NCBI GenBank assembly: GCA_900074885.1
Contig: FJUW01000023.1
Location: forward strand, 394,319-458,318
Source: Rhynchosporium graminicola
Lineage: Eukaryota > Ascomycota > Leotiomycetes > Helotiales > Ploettnerulaceae
Direction: 5' to 3'
Length of the DNA stretch: 64,000 nt
Shown piece by piece: positions 34,181 to 45,774 of the stretch. Numbering within the stretch: position 1 is the stretch's first letter; every line of letters begins with the position of its first letter. The notes beneath the pieces are model-generated. The model had not been told where the DNA came from. It was given only the letters and a program-made list of their open reading frames with translations, and made no database searches. A program made the translations under genes and the position numbers.

Positions 34181-35002
34181 ATGCCGTGCGGACTCGGAGG
34201 AAACAAGACTACGCAGAGGAAGCTGGTGTTATTGTACGTTGAGTCGATGCGCCGGCGCTGGCAGTGAGAAGTGCCAAAAGAATGGAGTAAGGATTGCACA
34301 CAAGGGGAGAACTGACGATCAATCTAGAGGCGACGGTGCATGCGGAAAGACATCATTGCTGAACGTGTTCACGAGGGGGTACGCTCTAATGTCCCCATTG
34401 AATGACATAAGATTGATAGCGTGACAGTTATTTCCCAACCGTCTACGAACCTACAGTCTTCGAAAACTACGTCCACGGTAAGCAACCTCGTCTCAATTGT
34501 TATCTGGCAGGCACAATCTGACGTATCATTAGACATCTTCGTGGACAACGTCCATATCGAACTCTCCCTGTGGGACACAGCAGGCCAAGAAGAATTTGAC
34601 CGACTTCGATCCCTCTCCTACGATGATACCCATGCAATCATGCTATGCTTCTCAGTCGACAGTAAAGATTCACTCGAGAACGTCGAATCGAAATGGGTCG
34701 GCGAAATCGCCGAGAACTGCCAGGGTGTCAAGCTGGTGCTCGTGGCCTTGAAGTGCGATCTCCGCGAACAAAATGCCGATGATGAGGCGCCCGCCGAAGG
34801 TGGACAAGTTAGAGAGAAGAAGGACATGATCGATTATAACCAGGGATTGGAGGTCGCGAGGCGGATCAATGCCTTGAGATATCTGGAGTGCTCGGCCATG
34901 CGCAATCGGGGTGTAAATGAAGCGTTCACTGAGGCAGCTAGAGTGGCATTGAGTGTGAAGCCCAATGGAGGGAAGGATGATGGGAAGTGTAATGTTATGT
35001 AA
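34181..35002 (+). CDS. rho3: Rho3-type small GTPase
   Basis: A membrane-bound molecular switch controlling polarised growth, exocytosis and actin in fungi. Four exons (34181-34233, 34328-34378, 34428-34477, 34533-35002) give 207 residues; the introns have GTACG or GTAAG donors and TAG/CAG acceptors. The P-loop GDGACGKT lies at 19-26 and spans the first junction. The effector region FPTVYEPTVFENYVHD spans the second and third junctions. DTAGQEEFDRLR, the guanine-specificity region ALKCDL and ECSA follow in order. The C-terminus CNVM is a CAAX prenylation box; Met at the end favours farnesylation. The sequence FENYVHDIFVDNVHIELSLW and the RNRGVNEAFTEAARVAL tail are typical of Rho3 rather than Rho1, Rho2 or Cdc42. 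All GTP-binding motifs are intact. The exons are fixed by these motifs. Confidence 0.95.
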
Positions 35003-36132
35003 GGGGGCAGACAAGCTGGATTTGGCGTTGACGGCGAGCGATCTTTCTTCTCAGAGTGCGCGCTTGCGTACAGTACATACTTCTCTTTGTAATAAATGTT
35101 GTCGAGGTCAGGTTGTGCGCAGAGGAATTTTGGAGTATTTTGGAGCTCAAGCCGACCCCGAAACATTCTACCAGATACTACCGTCTACCTCGATCTTCGA
35201 TTCTCACACCTAACAAGCTTCAACTCTCGGCCTCTTCATTGCACCTCGAATCGAAATATACCCCATTTCATTCCATTCGGATTTCCAGATCTTCTCAGCA
35301 CGCCCTCCGTCTCCTTTTTGCAATTCTGCACGATCCGACACGAGCCACAACTCGCATGCTCACCACGTTTCCCTTCACTTCTGCACATATACTATAATAA
35401 GACCGGTGTTGCACTGAGAGGACAGAACGTCTGAAAACGAAAGGATTGCCCTTTGATTCTTATGATTATGGCTTAGCATTCCTTACGTTACTTGGTCCCC
35501 TGTTTGGCTGGCCTGGTTGATGTCGAATATGTGATTCGCCAGCTGCTGAAGAAAGTTTATACTGTACTGCTTCGATGAATGGATCTAAAGAAAACATCTT
35601 TGTCTTCCCTCCGTGAATACAATCTTTTCACAGTGGATAGATATGTAAGAAAGGAGAAGTCGGTAGTAAAGTGTAACAGATTCCCAAGGTCCTCGGATTC
35701 TCCATGTCTGTCTCTAAGAGCCTTAATGTAATACCGTCCAAGGATTTTACTAATTAGTTTCCGTAGATCATATTCACATCTTCAGCCTCGGGAGCGATGC
35801 GGGGAAGTACTAGGTGGGCTGAGGATGCGGGGGAGGGGGAGGGGGATCTTCAACCCCACGAGATGAAGCTTAACCTCCTTGAAGCTTAAATATACGTCCG
35901 TGTATACCTGGCATCCTTTTCCTTATATTTCTCATCCTTCAAAACTTCTCTTTGTTATTGATTTCAGCTATTTCTACCTCTTGTACAAGCCGGCTTTTGG
36001 ATAAATCAAATCTCTCATACCAGACAGGTTCTAACCAGTCATTCACTCTTCGCCTCGGCCGACTACGTACACAAACAAGCTTGTGAGAGCAGGGTTTTGA
36101 CAAATACGAACTAGTAATGAAAAATACAACAC
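35003..36132. other. Intergenic region after rho3
   Basis: 3' UTR of rho3 and upstream sequence of the epoxide hydrolase remnant. It includes a GGGGGAGGGGGAGGG run near 35829-35847. No gene recognised. Confidence 0.4.
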
Positions 36133-37276
36133 GATGTCTGGAACCGAAAAGTATACGATAAAAGTCCCAGATGCCAAAATTCTGAAATTGAAGCAGAAGC
36201 TGGAAGTAGCCGACTTGCCAGGACATGAGACCGAAGGCGCGGGATGGAAATATGGCGTTCCTGTGTACATGCCCCTCATCTCCTCTCCTATTCTCCTCTA
36301 ATCCTCAAACACTAACAATTTCCATAAAGCCGACACCAAACGCCTTGTCAACCACTGGCTAACCTCTTACAACTGGCGCTACCAAGAAGCAACACTTAAC
36401 GAACTCCCGCACTTCAAGACCAAGATCGCAAAAGATGGCTTTGGAGAGCTGGGTGTCCATTTCTTGCATCAGGAAGCTACGGGAAATGTGAAGGAGAATG
36501 CTGTTCCTTTGCTTTTTATTCATGGATGACCGGGACGCTTTGTGGACGTTACAAAGATGTTGAGGAGTTTGGGTGGTTAGTGTTCCTTTTCTCTTCTTCC
36601 TCCTTTGTCTTCTTTGGCGAGTCTATTTGTTTGTGGGCGGGGAACAGATAGCTAAGTGTAGGATTTTTGAGGGGAGATATGTATGGAGAATGGCCATGGT
36701 ATTGAGCATATTGAGACACAGAATCTTAGCTGACTTCTAATGTGTAGGCGGTGATGGGAGGCCAGCATCTAAAGTTGTAGCGCCCAGTCTGCCCAATTAT
36801 TGCTTTAGTGATGGCGTCAAAAAGGTAAGCCTGCCTCTCTGGTACTCCTTCAGTCTCCCAGGGGAAATAAATGATGAGCAGGTTTAGTATACTGACAGTG
36901 ATAGCCTGGCTTTGTTGAACTCAAGCACTACGCAGAAACATGCAATAAACTCATGCATAAGCTAGGATACAAGGAAGATGGTATGTGGAGCTGATAAGAA
37001 CGTCTTGTTTACTCCGGTTAATGTAGATTAGTTTTTCAGAGAGGAGATTGGGGGCTCACGAGTACGTGTTCTCGCGATGAGCAAAGAACCCTTTGGATCT
37101 ACATCCAAGCTTGTCGGACGAAGAACTATGTACAAACCTGGTACTAAGCACCCGTCGTATTCTCCAAATCCTCCGGCAAAGGTGGCCATTTTGCAGCTTG
37201 GGAACGTCCACAAGATGTAGCTTCGGGGCTGTGTGGAATGTTCCGGAAAGGTCGAGGTGCGCATGGAGTTGTGTAG
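36133..37276 (+). pseudogene. Inactivated epoxide hydrolase (EHN + alpha/beta hydrolase)
   Basis: Microsomal-type epoxide hydrolases convert epoxides to diols. The remnant starts MSGTEKYTIKVPDAK and, after an intron near 36265-36330 whose splice no longer keeps frame, reads an EHN-like segment (DTKRLVNHWLTSYNWRYQEATLN) and DGFGELGVHFLHQ. The oxyanion motif HGWPG is broken: Trp is replaced by TGA at about 36527-36529 (HG-stop-PGRFVDVTKML). Further blocks follow across introns: APSLPNYCFSDGVKK, then PGF.ELKHYAETCNKLMHKLGYKE, then GDWG near 37045, which should hold the nucleophile Asp. The sequence then jumps to KSSGKGGHFAAWERP (His region) and ends at 37276. A large internal part (cap and acid residue) is missing. 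It faces the FAD monooxygenase gene tail to tail about 0.2 kb away. Confidence 0.8.
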
Positions 37277-37490
37277 AGAAGAAGTGGTCATTGAGAAGTC
37301 CCATGTGTATGGCTCTATGGTCTCTCAAGAATTGATTTCCTCTCATTTCTATCTGATTAGGGCTCTGGAAAGTCTATTTCGCTAGTTTCAGGAAAGCAGT
37401 AACGGAACCTGTCTGTCTCACTCTCATAGCAGGCTGCTGGAAACAAAAAATATACATTATTGATGAAGTAATTAACGCCCGGTGAGTCCC

Positions 37491-38972
37491 TTAATTACGT
37501 ATATCAGACACGCCTGGATCCGTTTTGCTGTTCACCTCCTCTTTGACTGGGATCGGAGGAAGTGTAGAGAAAGGCATGTATCCACCAATCATAGCTCCAA
37601 TCAACTTCACAACCCATCCGACAGCAGACCAGGCTCCATAAAGCAGCCAAATCCCATAAGCATTAGTCTGCAACCTGCTGATCCTCCCCTCGTACAAGAC
37701 CTGTCTCTCCCACTGCTCGATCGATATCTCACCACGGAACACCTTCTCCAGTAACAAAGCCTGCTTCGCGCTCGCAGTCGTACTGAGAGCTAGATGTGGA
37801 CGAACCAGATTCAAAGCTTCGCCTACTATGAGGAGACGGCCTCCCATAGCTACAGCGCGGGGACAGGCGAGGTCGCTGACAGCGGTTATAAATGGCTGGG
37901 TCGCTTTCTGGACGACGTCTGCGAATGGAGCGCACATTTCGGAGGTAGCGATTTCTTTGTATTTCGACCAAGCGGTGAGGTTCATGCTGCTGGCTGGAAG
38001 GGTATTACGGTGTAGGGTGCCGGAAGTGTCGGTCATGATCTCGGTGAAGTCTGGTGATGCGACTTCTAGAGGGTGGTACCAGACCCAGTTATACAGTCGG
38101 CTGCCTGGTTCAAGAGAGCCCTCTGCTCCGGGAATGATATACCTGGTTATTAATAAGTATTTTGATTCCATATCATAGAACTCTAGGAAGTTTACAGAAG
38201 AATGTAGTTGTTCTTCCAGCAAAAGTATGTCAACTTGGATGAGAAAGCGTTCTTGGTCTTCTCAGATAACTCGGCTTCGAGAACAGTTCCTCGAAATGCA
38301 ACATATCCTACATATTCGCGCTTAAGATCGGGGAAAAGAGTACCTCGTAAATTGGAGTTAGCTCCATCCGCAAGAATGACCAAGTCGGCAGTCAGGGTTC
38401 CATGCCCCTGAGGATTGATTAAGTCATCGAAACGGACCTGGACACCCTTCGCAGTATCAGTCAATTTAGTAACCACCTTTCCAAGATCGAAGGTGGCTGT
38501 TCCATCCTTTTCGCTCCTGGGAGGTGGATTAGGACAGAAACCACTGGCGAGACCATCAAAGTTTGCGCGCAGACGATGGTAGATGCTTCCCCAAGAAGTC
38601 ATCTTGAAATCTTTCGCCACCTCTCGGGTGACAGCAGCCTCCTTGTTCAAGAAATGGATGCCAGGACAGTCGATACACCACGGTCCGTCGACAAGGTCAT
38701 GTGCTTTCGAGAACTGGTCGAAATCTGCATGGGTGGTGATACCAGCAGCAAGATCCGACCGCTCGGATTGAGTATTCTTCTCGAGAATGTGGACGTCGTG
38801 GCCGAGATGCTTGAGCATGATACCATTGATGAGACCAGTATTGGAACCACCGATCTGAAGAATCTCAGCATCATAATTCGATCAATCTAGCATATTGTTA
38901 CCGAGTACATACAATGATGATCTTCAAGGTTTTATCCGGAGTACTTCCGTTTAGGAGCGAATTGAGAGCCAT
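37491..38972 (-). CDS. FAD-dependent aromatic monooxygenase (PHBH-like flavoprotein)
   Basis: It probably hydroxylates an aromatic or heteroaromatic substrate using NAD(P)H and O2. Three exons (38913-38972, 38196-38854, 37491-38142; introns of 58 and 53 nt) give 456 residues. The FAD Rossmann motif IIIIGGSNTGLINGIMLK lies at about 18-35 and is joined exactly by the first splice. The ILADGANSNLRG motif with Asp-Gly at 183-184 binds FAD/NAD(P)H. The C-terminal flavin ribityl motif reads LIVGEALNLVRPHLALST (Gly-Glu at 347-348). The usual Gly-Asp is Gly-Glu here, which may weaken flavin binding. The RPHLALST pattern and a VWYHPL segment point to the 2,6-dihydroxypyridine/6-hydroxynicotinate monooxygenase-like branch common in fungi. 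The C-terminal part has a hydrophobic helix (GAWSAVGWVVKLIGAMIGGY). The neighbouring epoxide hydrolase remnant suggests a former oxidative pathway. Confidence 0.85.
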
Positions 38973-40249
38973 ATTTGCATCCGTCACTTTCCTCCTCCTC
39001 GTGGTTGTCGACAGGATGTATTGCAGCTACGAAAAGCAGGAATACCTCTTCTCTGCCAAAGTTGCACTCCAAAAGATTGAGCCTCTGTAATTCACCGATT
39101 AAGGTGAGCTGACTAATGATGAAATGTACCCCTCATTTCAGAAGCCAAAGAAAGTGCAGCCTCAAATCGTAGTAGTCAAGTCCCTTCCCGTTGGCTCGGA
39201 AGTCGCTTAGAGTCAGTGAAAGAAGCAAGTGTCCCGAAACCGAATTAGATGAAGTAGGTCCCGCGAAAGCAATGTCTCTCGTTTTAAACAAGACCCATTT
39301 TAACTCAATAAGCGAAGGTAACGTTATGGTGAAGAAGCAATCGATCTTCATAGGTAGTCGCATACTTTATTGTCGTTAGTCTTTTGTTTCACAATACTGC
39401 ACAGTGGAAGATTGATATTTGAATCGCCGATTTCGAAGGAAAGTCTATGTTCTCGCGTATTTCCATGGTACTCTTAATAGTCTATTCTCTCTCTGTTGCG
39501 CTGTCGGGTGGTGTTCGCAACAGAAGGCTAACAGACTATTATACTACAGTACAGCATCGATGTTTTTCCCCCCCAAAAAATAGATGTAGATAGTTAGATT
39601 TGTATTTACAAATAAGACATTCATTTCTAGAGTCTAATATGCTTATATTATAAGTAGGTAGTCTCGTAGCTTAAGCAACAAAATAAATATCGTAGAGTTA
39701 TACTACTTTGAAATCCATTTAACGCAGGACTCTTGGCTACATTCGCTTTCCCCGATACCAAGCGAACGTGTCAGAGTGTTGCTTACCACCGAACTGGAAC
39801 TGAGAAGTACTTGCACGTGGGTATACATACTTTGTACTTCCTCGCGTCCCAGTTAGAGTTTTGCGCGTACTTTATTTATACTTTATTGATCAACCGTTAC
39901 TTCGAATCAGGGGGCTCCCGAGCTTTGTAAAGGTAGACCGGCAAGCACTTTACACAAAACAATTAACCCTGACATGAGTTCGGAAGTTGTACCTTAATAT
40001 TCGGTTCTCCCCGCCATGCTGGCGAAAGTTCGTCCGTGTTGTACTCCCACTGTGCCTCGTCTGATGCTTCTTTCCATGTTGCCTCCGGTATTCCATACAC
40101 AGTCGTCGCCCCATAGACTCCTACGACGCTGAGGAGGGCGGATAGAAGTGGTGGCAGCAGCCATCACATGCCGCTACTTGATCTCCAACCTCGCAATTAA
40201 AGCTCATATTCGCAGGGCTTGTATCACACTCGGTTCCTTGTATCAAACC
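38973..40249. other. Intergenic region between divergent genes
   Basis: Promoter region shared by the minus-strand monooxygenase and the plus-strand rhodopsin-domain gene. It is AT-rich from about 39540 to 39720. Short open frames only. Confidence 0.4.
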
Positions 40250-41420
40250 ATGGAACAGCATCCTTCGTATCAAGCGAGAGCCACAGATACAGCATCTACA
40301 ATATTGTCCATCTTGGCTGTTGTTGCTGTAGCTTTGAGATTCTGGACTCGCCGTATCACGAGCACGAAGTTTGGTCCCGATGACTGGTGGATCCTTGTGG
40401 GTCTCCTCGGTATGCTGTTGACGGGTGCTGTCCTGCTCTATGGTACCTCATTCTCTCGAACTTACTTCACATTAACTAATTATATGCAGGAGTAAGAGCA
40501 GATCCAGATGCCGGTCAAGGCATCAACCGTGACGATCCAGATTTTGATTACGCGCCGCACGCTACATATTTGAAGACCTCTTTCATCACGGCAACACTAT
40601 ACTTCTCAGTTGTGACGTCTATCAAGATATCCATTCTCCATCTGTACCGACGTGTTTTCCCTGTCGACGAGACCATTATCCATTCTCATATAGTCGGTGC
40701 GTTAGTTCTGGCCTGGTGGCTCGTCGGCAGTGGGCTCACAATCGTGAGCTGCTTACCTGTCGAACGGCTTTGGATCGGACCGAGCGCAGGTGGGTACTGC
40801 TTCAACTTCAATATCTATTGGATGTCTATGGGCGCTGTGGAAATTGTGATTGATACCCTGCTTCTCATATTGCCAGTACGGATGGTCCTTGGACTGCAGC
40901 TGTCTCGTCAGCAGAAAGTGTTAGTTGTGGGTATTTTTGCACTTGGAGGGTTGTGAGTACATCCTGTACGATTATTCTTGCATTTATCTGACACAGTACA
41001 AGCGTGATCCTGACAGGTCTCGTTCGAGTCATTACTGGCTACAAGCCAGGTAGTCAAAACGTCGCTTTTCTTCGAGCAGAACTCTGGTCAGCAGTACACG
41101 TATGTACAGCCATTATCTGCGCTTGTCTTCCAACCCTCCGACCTGTCATCAAGCTTACTAGCGCCACTATCTCATCACTCAGACGGAAATGCGGCTCCTC
41201 TTCGAACAGTCGCCTATCCTCAAGCTGGACTACCTCAGGTGGCTCAAATGCGGCTTCAAGGGGTACGAGACCTCCTGAGTTGTCGGCTTTGAATAAAACG
41301 AGAATTGCAAGAGTATCTGCAGATGAACTCAATTCTACGAGGGACCATCACATACATCCGACCATTCCCCTACAGGTGATGTCGCCAAGGAGGCAGTTGA
41401 GGCACGAAGATGTGATTTAG
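40250..41420 (+). CDS. Seven-TM rhodopsin-domain membrane protein (Pth11-like, without CFEM)
   Basis: Three exons (40250-40442, 40490-40952, 40997-41420; introns of 47 and 44 nt) give 359 residues. The transmembrane pattern and signature blocks fit the fungal rhodopsin-domain family: RFWTRRITSTKFGPDDWWIL in the first loop, then GINRDD, LKTSFITATLYFSVVTSIKISILHLYRRVF, a GYCFNF..YWMSMGAVEIVIDTLLLILPV region, and a final LWSAVHVCTAIICACLPTLRPV helix. The C-terminal ~90 residues are hydrophilic and Ser/Arg-rich, probably cytoplasmic. Family members include Pth11-like receptors of unknown ligand and proteins encoded beside secondary-metabolite genes. The start at 40250 (MEQHPSYQ) is chosen because an upstream in-frame ATG would add a basic segment not seen in the family. 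No CFEM module precedes the helices. Confidence 0.88.
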
Positions 41421-43550
41421 ATGGAGAGCCAAAAAGCTCGCAATAAAGTAATTAATGGATTATGGCTTTCGCTCGGAATTTACATCCGCTCTGATGGATG
41501 ATCTGAATTGAGGCCTGTTATTTACAACTTCCGATTCTCTGCCTAGGTAAGCTCTTTACTTTTGGTAAAGCTCTTTCTACACTCGACCGTTCCGAATCAC
41601 AATGCCCCACTAGGACCAGACGACAATTTAAGCGAGGAATTTTAAGAAGTCTCGCCATTCGTCGTCCGGAAATATTGCACGGCATTTAAATACAGTACTA
41701 TTATTGCAACTCAAAGCCATCAAACCTTTTGACGACTTCACTGACCCTCTTTTCTTCTAGCAAGAACAATTCGCTTCTCCTTCTCGGATCCGTTTCGTTC
41801 TCCTACAATAACATCACAAGCATCACTACTAACCTCACCACCGAATCTCCAACCTGCATCCGGTGCACCAATCGTTCTGCTCCCGGCTGGATATATGAGA
41901 ATGGTCTCGACCGCAATGACCACCATATTGCTTAGCTCAACAATGCTTTTGTTCCAAGTGTCAAGAAAATCGTCGTGGTTTTGAACCTTGGCCTCTTTTC
42001 GATCCAGAGAGCCGATACCATATCGCAGAGAATGGCTAACAGAGCTCCTAAGCTACCGCCTGTCGTTAACGAAGTCGTTGGCAATAGCAGAGTCTTGCTT
42101 TGGGAGAATGTAGATGAGGCAAAACTCAACTTCGACTAGACTATGTGCGAGGGCCGAGGTGAGAGGCTAGTGGGTTTGAGTTGTAGACTGCACTGGCAGC
42201 TTTAGGAATGTCTTATTCAGGCTGGAAACAATGTCTTCTGGTTAAAGTCTCCGACACTGCATATGCGTTCAGGGGTTGGCCTCAATGGAAGTGCACTGGA
42301 TAGAGCCATGGAAAGGGAAAGAGCTTTTTACAAGTCAAGCATTTGCCTTCAACTTGCGCCAAGAGGAGACAGCATCTCGTTGAGGCTATAGTACAGCGAG
42401 CAAATTGGTCTTCGCCGGGTGACCCGGTGAACTGGCCAGGTCTTGTCCAAGTCAAGTTTTACGCTGGTTTCAAGCTGTGAAACTATCAGAAGATTGCCTA
42501 GGTAACGCTTTCCACGTTATAGATTTCTGTCTCCACTTCACTTGAGATACATATCAGAAGATGTTGCTAGATTACTTTCCTCGCAGCCATAGAACCTTTT
42601 GATGACTTTCCTGTACTGATAACTCTTGGAAGATGGATCTCTCACGGTTTCACCGCTTGCCTTGCCTCACATAATGCTCGCTACACTTCACCACAGCAGC
42701 TCAACTTAGACGCAAGCCCATCGTACGCGTTTGCTTTCCCTTTTACTCAAAATGAAAAGAAAGCAGTTGTCAAATGTCATGCTCGAGCGGAGACTATATC
42801 TATATCTTGATCGATTGGTAAAGCTGGCTATCTCATGCAGTGAGAAAGCACTCTTCTTACAAGCTAATGGTGGTCTCTTTTATCAACTCGAGGACCAAGG
42901 TATAGTGTAATGGTCTACTCACCAGATACCCTATACCCACAGATGACGAAAAGACATCTTTCTGGAAAGCCAATGAGCTATGTGACTTACTACTTGCTAC
43001 ACTAAAGCGTGATCCTCGATACCAGTACCAATGCTGGCTCCAACGCAGATGTGCCAGACTGTACCAAGGGAACTTGAGAAACCAAAGAGAGTGTAACTCC
43101 ACCGTTGCCATAGATAGCTTCTCTGCCGCAACGCCCCATGCCATCCCATACCATCCCGTAAGATCCTACCCAATCCAAACCATCCCAGTTTCAGACCGTC
43201 CCTCATATCAGTCCTACCGTCCATCATGATTCCAGGGAAGCCACGCCCTTCAACTCCATTTCCATCGCACGCGCGCTCAACCCCATACCTGACTCACAGG
43301 AAGAAAGAAAAATATGTAGTGGTCCAGTCCAACGCCATATTAACCAACGCCTATTCTTGGAGGACATTCCTCACCACCGCGCACTCGCATTGGCTTTGTA
43401 CTTCATGTCCATCGTTTATTCTTGGAGATCAATATTACACACAAGCCAAAATTGGCAATGATCCAAGGTGAATAAGGCTTCGTGGAAGTGCTGGAGATGA
43501 TACCAACACTATAAAGCCTTGAAAGATCGATTGAAAGCATCGAGAAAGGC
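41421..43550. other. Intergenic region with unassigned open frames
   Basis: About 2.1 kb. A plus-strand frame from about 41936 to 42139 reads without stops (VKKIVVVLNLGLFSIQRA then NEVVGNSRVLLWENVDEA) and could be the end of a decayed or spliced gene. Its overlapping minus-strand frames are also open. Nothing identified at 42140-43550. Confidence 0.3.
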
Positions 43551-45774
43551 TCAGGACAACCCTTGCTGAAACGACAAAATCGACCCCTTCATCAGCGCGG
43601 AGATGGCAACTCCCAGCATCTTACCATCAAAGTTCTCCTCCTCAGGTAGCCCATCGTCATCACCTTTCCCATCTGACTTGGGGACTCCGATGAGACGATG
43701 CAGAGGATGATTCGCATCCAGTCTCTTCTTCAGGGGTTTGACGATGCCGAAATGTTGAAGCACATCTTCGCCAGAAGCCCCAACCACCGCGAGAGCATCG
43801 TACCCTATAACCTTTGTGAAGAAAGGTAACATAGCTTCTCCCATGGGATAAGGCTCATCAGGCTCGTGACCAGATGCAAACCACGTACTCTTGGTCGTTA
43901 CAGCCCAGTCTTGCGTCATATGTGGTGCGAAAGGTTTGTCACTACAACACCGTTCGTAGAAGTTGAGCTCTTGACTTGTCTGTACTGCGTGGAGGTAGAG
44001 GCCAAGTGGGTGGCCGGTGTTAAGTAAGAACTCAAACAAGGAGCTGTAGATAGGTGTAGCATTGGCGGCGACTTTTGTCCACGCTGTGGAAGGAATCTCG
44101 TTATCCTGCATGAATTTGTGGAAAATTTCGGCGCCTTCAAGGTCGAATCTATTGTTCGCAGCCGCAGGATCTGGCACTAGCTTGTCTCCCTCCATGCGAT
44201 ATCCACCTTGTAGAACCACATTTGCCAGACCACTTCTCAGCAGGTCCGTTTGGTCTTTGGAGAACTGTGCAATATCCATCAGACTCGAGATTGTGAGCAC
44301 TGTGACCTTCGTCTCCCGCGATCTTTCGGTGAATATTCGAGCAAGAAGATCTTGGCCATCCTCTAATTCTGTCTTCGCATCGGCAATGAACCGTTCAGTA
44401 TTATCGAACTCATGGAGGTAATTGTTCAATTGTCGTTTGGCATCTCCAACTGTACCTCTAGCGACTGGTATATCTTTACGGCCGAGAGAATCCAAAGCAC
44501 CCCGCCCAAATAATGCTCGCCGGTCAGCTGGCATCAAATTGGCCACAAATCCCTCTATCTTGATTATTCCCAGCCTATCCAACTCCTTCAGACATATCAT
44601 AGCCATAAGATCATCGTAGTCTTTCGCAAGATCTGTAATAGTAACAATATGTGGTCTCCTATCGATACCGTCTTTCTTGGACTGCAATTCCCGGGTTTCT
44701 AATACTTGAATCAGGCCCTCGTAGAACAACCCTTCTTCTTGCGTGAGCTTAGCTGGAATTCGGGAGTCTTTAGGCGTGTGTGGACCATCGAGGGGATCTT
44801 CCACCGGTGGTGGAACATACGTGCCGTCATAGATATCCTGCACTGTTTTGAAGTGAACCATCAATTGCTGTCTTGTGAAACGCTCGTATTCCTTGATGGT
44901 TAAACAGCCTAGTATGTACTTCATCAGAGTTTTGGTGTAATTAGCTTGAAGTGTTTCCTGTTTGAATTGACCAAATTTTTGATTCCTCTCGACGGGGTTG
45001 AGGGCATTGTAGTCCTCGTCCCAAAACCGGCCACGGGTAACGATGTGAAGCATACACTTTCCAATCTGCCATATCGTGTTTGGCGACGAAATTATGTATA
45101 CTGGCGCTCCTTGCCAAGCTTGGTTCTGTCTGATATCAGCGGATCAACTACCATTAGAGGAAAGGACCCCAAACTTACTTCAGGAACTAGTTCCGAAACA
45201 AGGCATGCAAAAATTTGCCAGACATTTTGCTCTGGAACAATACCCTTGACTTCGAATTTGCTAGTAGCTAGTCAGCACGACTTTACAAAGGTTGAATACA
45301 ATCAGTGGCTTACCTGTAAATCTTATTCAGGAACTCCTGGGTATCGCCACATACCCAGCAATCTCGATAGATCCACGAGATCTCGAAATTACCAAACTCG
45401 ATAGGGAAACTATACGTGGGCTCGTTCAAAGTCAAATTGCTCGTCTTTCTACTCAACTTATGCTGCTCATTACGGCGTAGAGTCCATTTACGCTGTCTGG
45501 ATTTCCTGGAATACTTCCACCACCACTGAACTTTCTCTTTCGATAATGGATGAAGATCTCTTCTCGCCTCCCAAGCCCGTCGATCTCGTGGATCCTTTGA
45601 ATCTCGTTGCCTCTTTGTCTCTTTCGATGAGATGAACCAGTTGTCCATGAGATTTGCCGGGTCTGTAGGGATTTTCTCATCCGGAGCTCGTAGTCGCTTC
45701 TGAGGCCAAAGCTCATTATCTAGGTCAACTATTTCTTTATCCATGGTGATTTCAGTGTGTTGACGTTTTGGCAT
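43551..45774 (-). CDS. Nucleoside-hydrolase-like protein with long N-terminal extension
   Basis: Three exons (45314-45774, 45179-45260, 43551-45125; both introns 53 nt) give 705 residues. From about residue 340 the protein follows the inosine/uridine-preferring nucleoside hydrolase fold. It has a metal-binding Asp cluster IVTITDLAKDYDDLMAM (Asp346, 350, 352 and 353), the following GFVANL strand, and ALFGRGALDSLGRKDIPVARG, in the usual order. The family cleaves N-glycosidic bonds of nucleosides; whether this divergent member does is unknown. Residues 1-130 are hydrophilic and basic with an RRxWEARRDLHPLSKEKVQ part. Residues ~130-330 contain YSFPIEFGNFEISW..CWVCGD and APVYIISSPNTIWQIGK, an extra domain I do not recognise. 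The start at 45774 (MPKRQH) is favoured over an upstream ATG. The second intron acceptor (GACAG at 45126) is fixed by frame. Confidence 0.75.

Noticed and set aside
33834..34424. A 196-codon plus-strand frame overlapping rho3
   Set aside because: It reads through the 5' UTR, two rho3 introns and out of the GTPase frame. The Rho3 motifs fix the correct exons.
36133..37276. An intact epoxide hydrolase gene using alternative introns
   Set aside because: No combination of splice sites removes the stop inside HG-PG while keeping the surrounding conserved residues, and a central part of the enzyme is absent.
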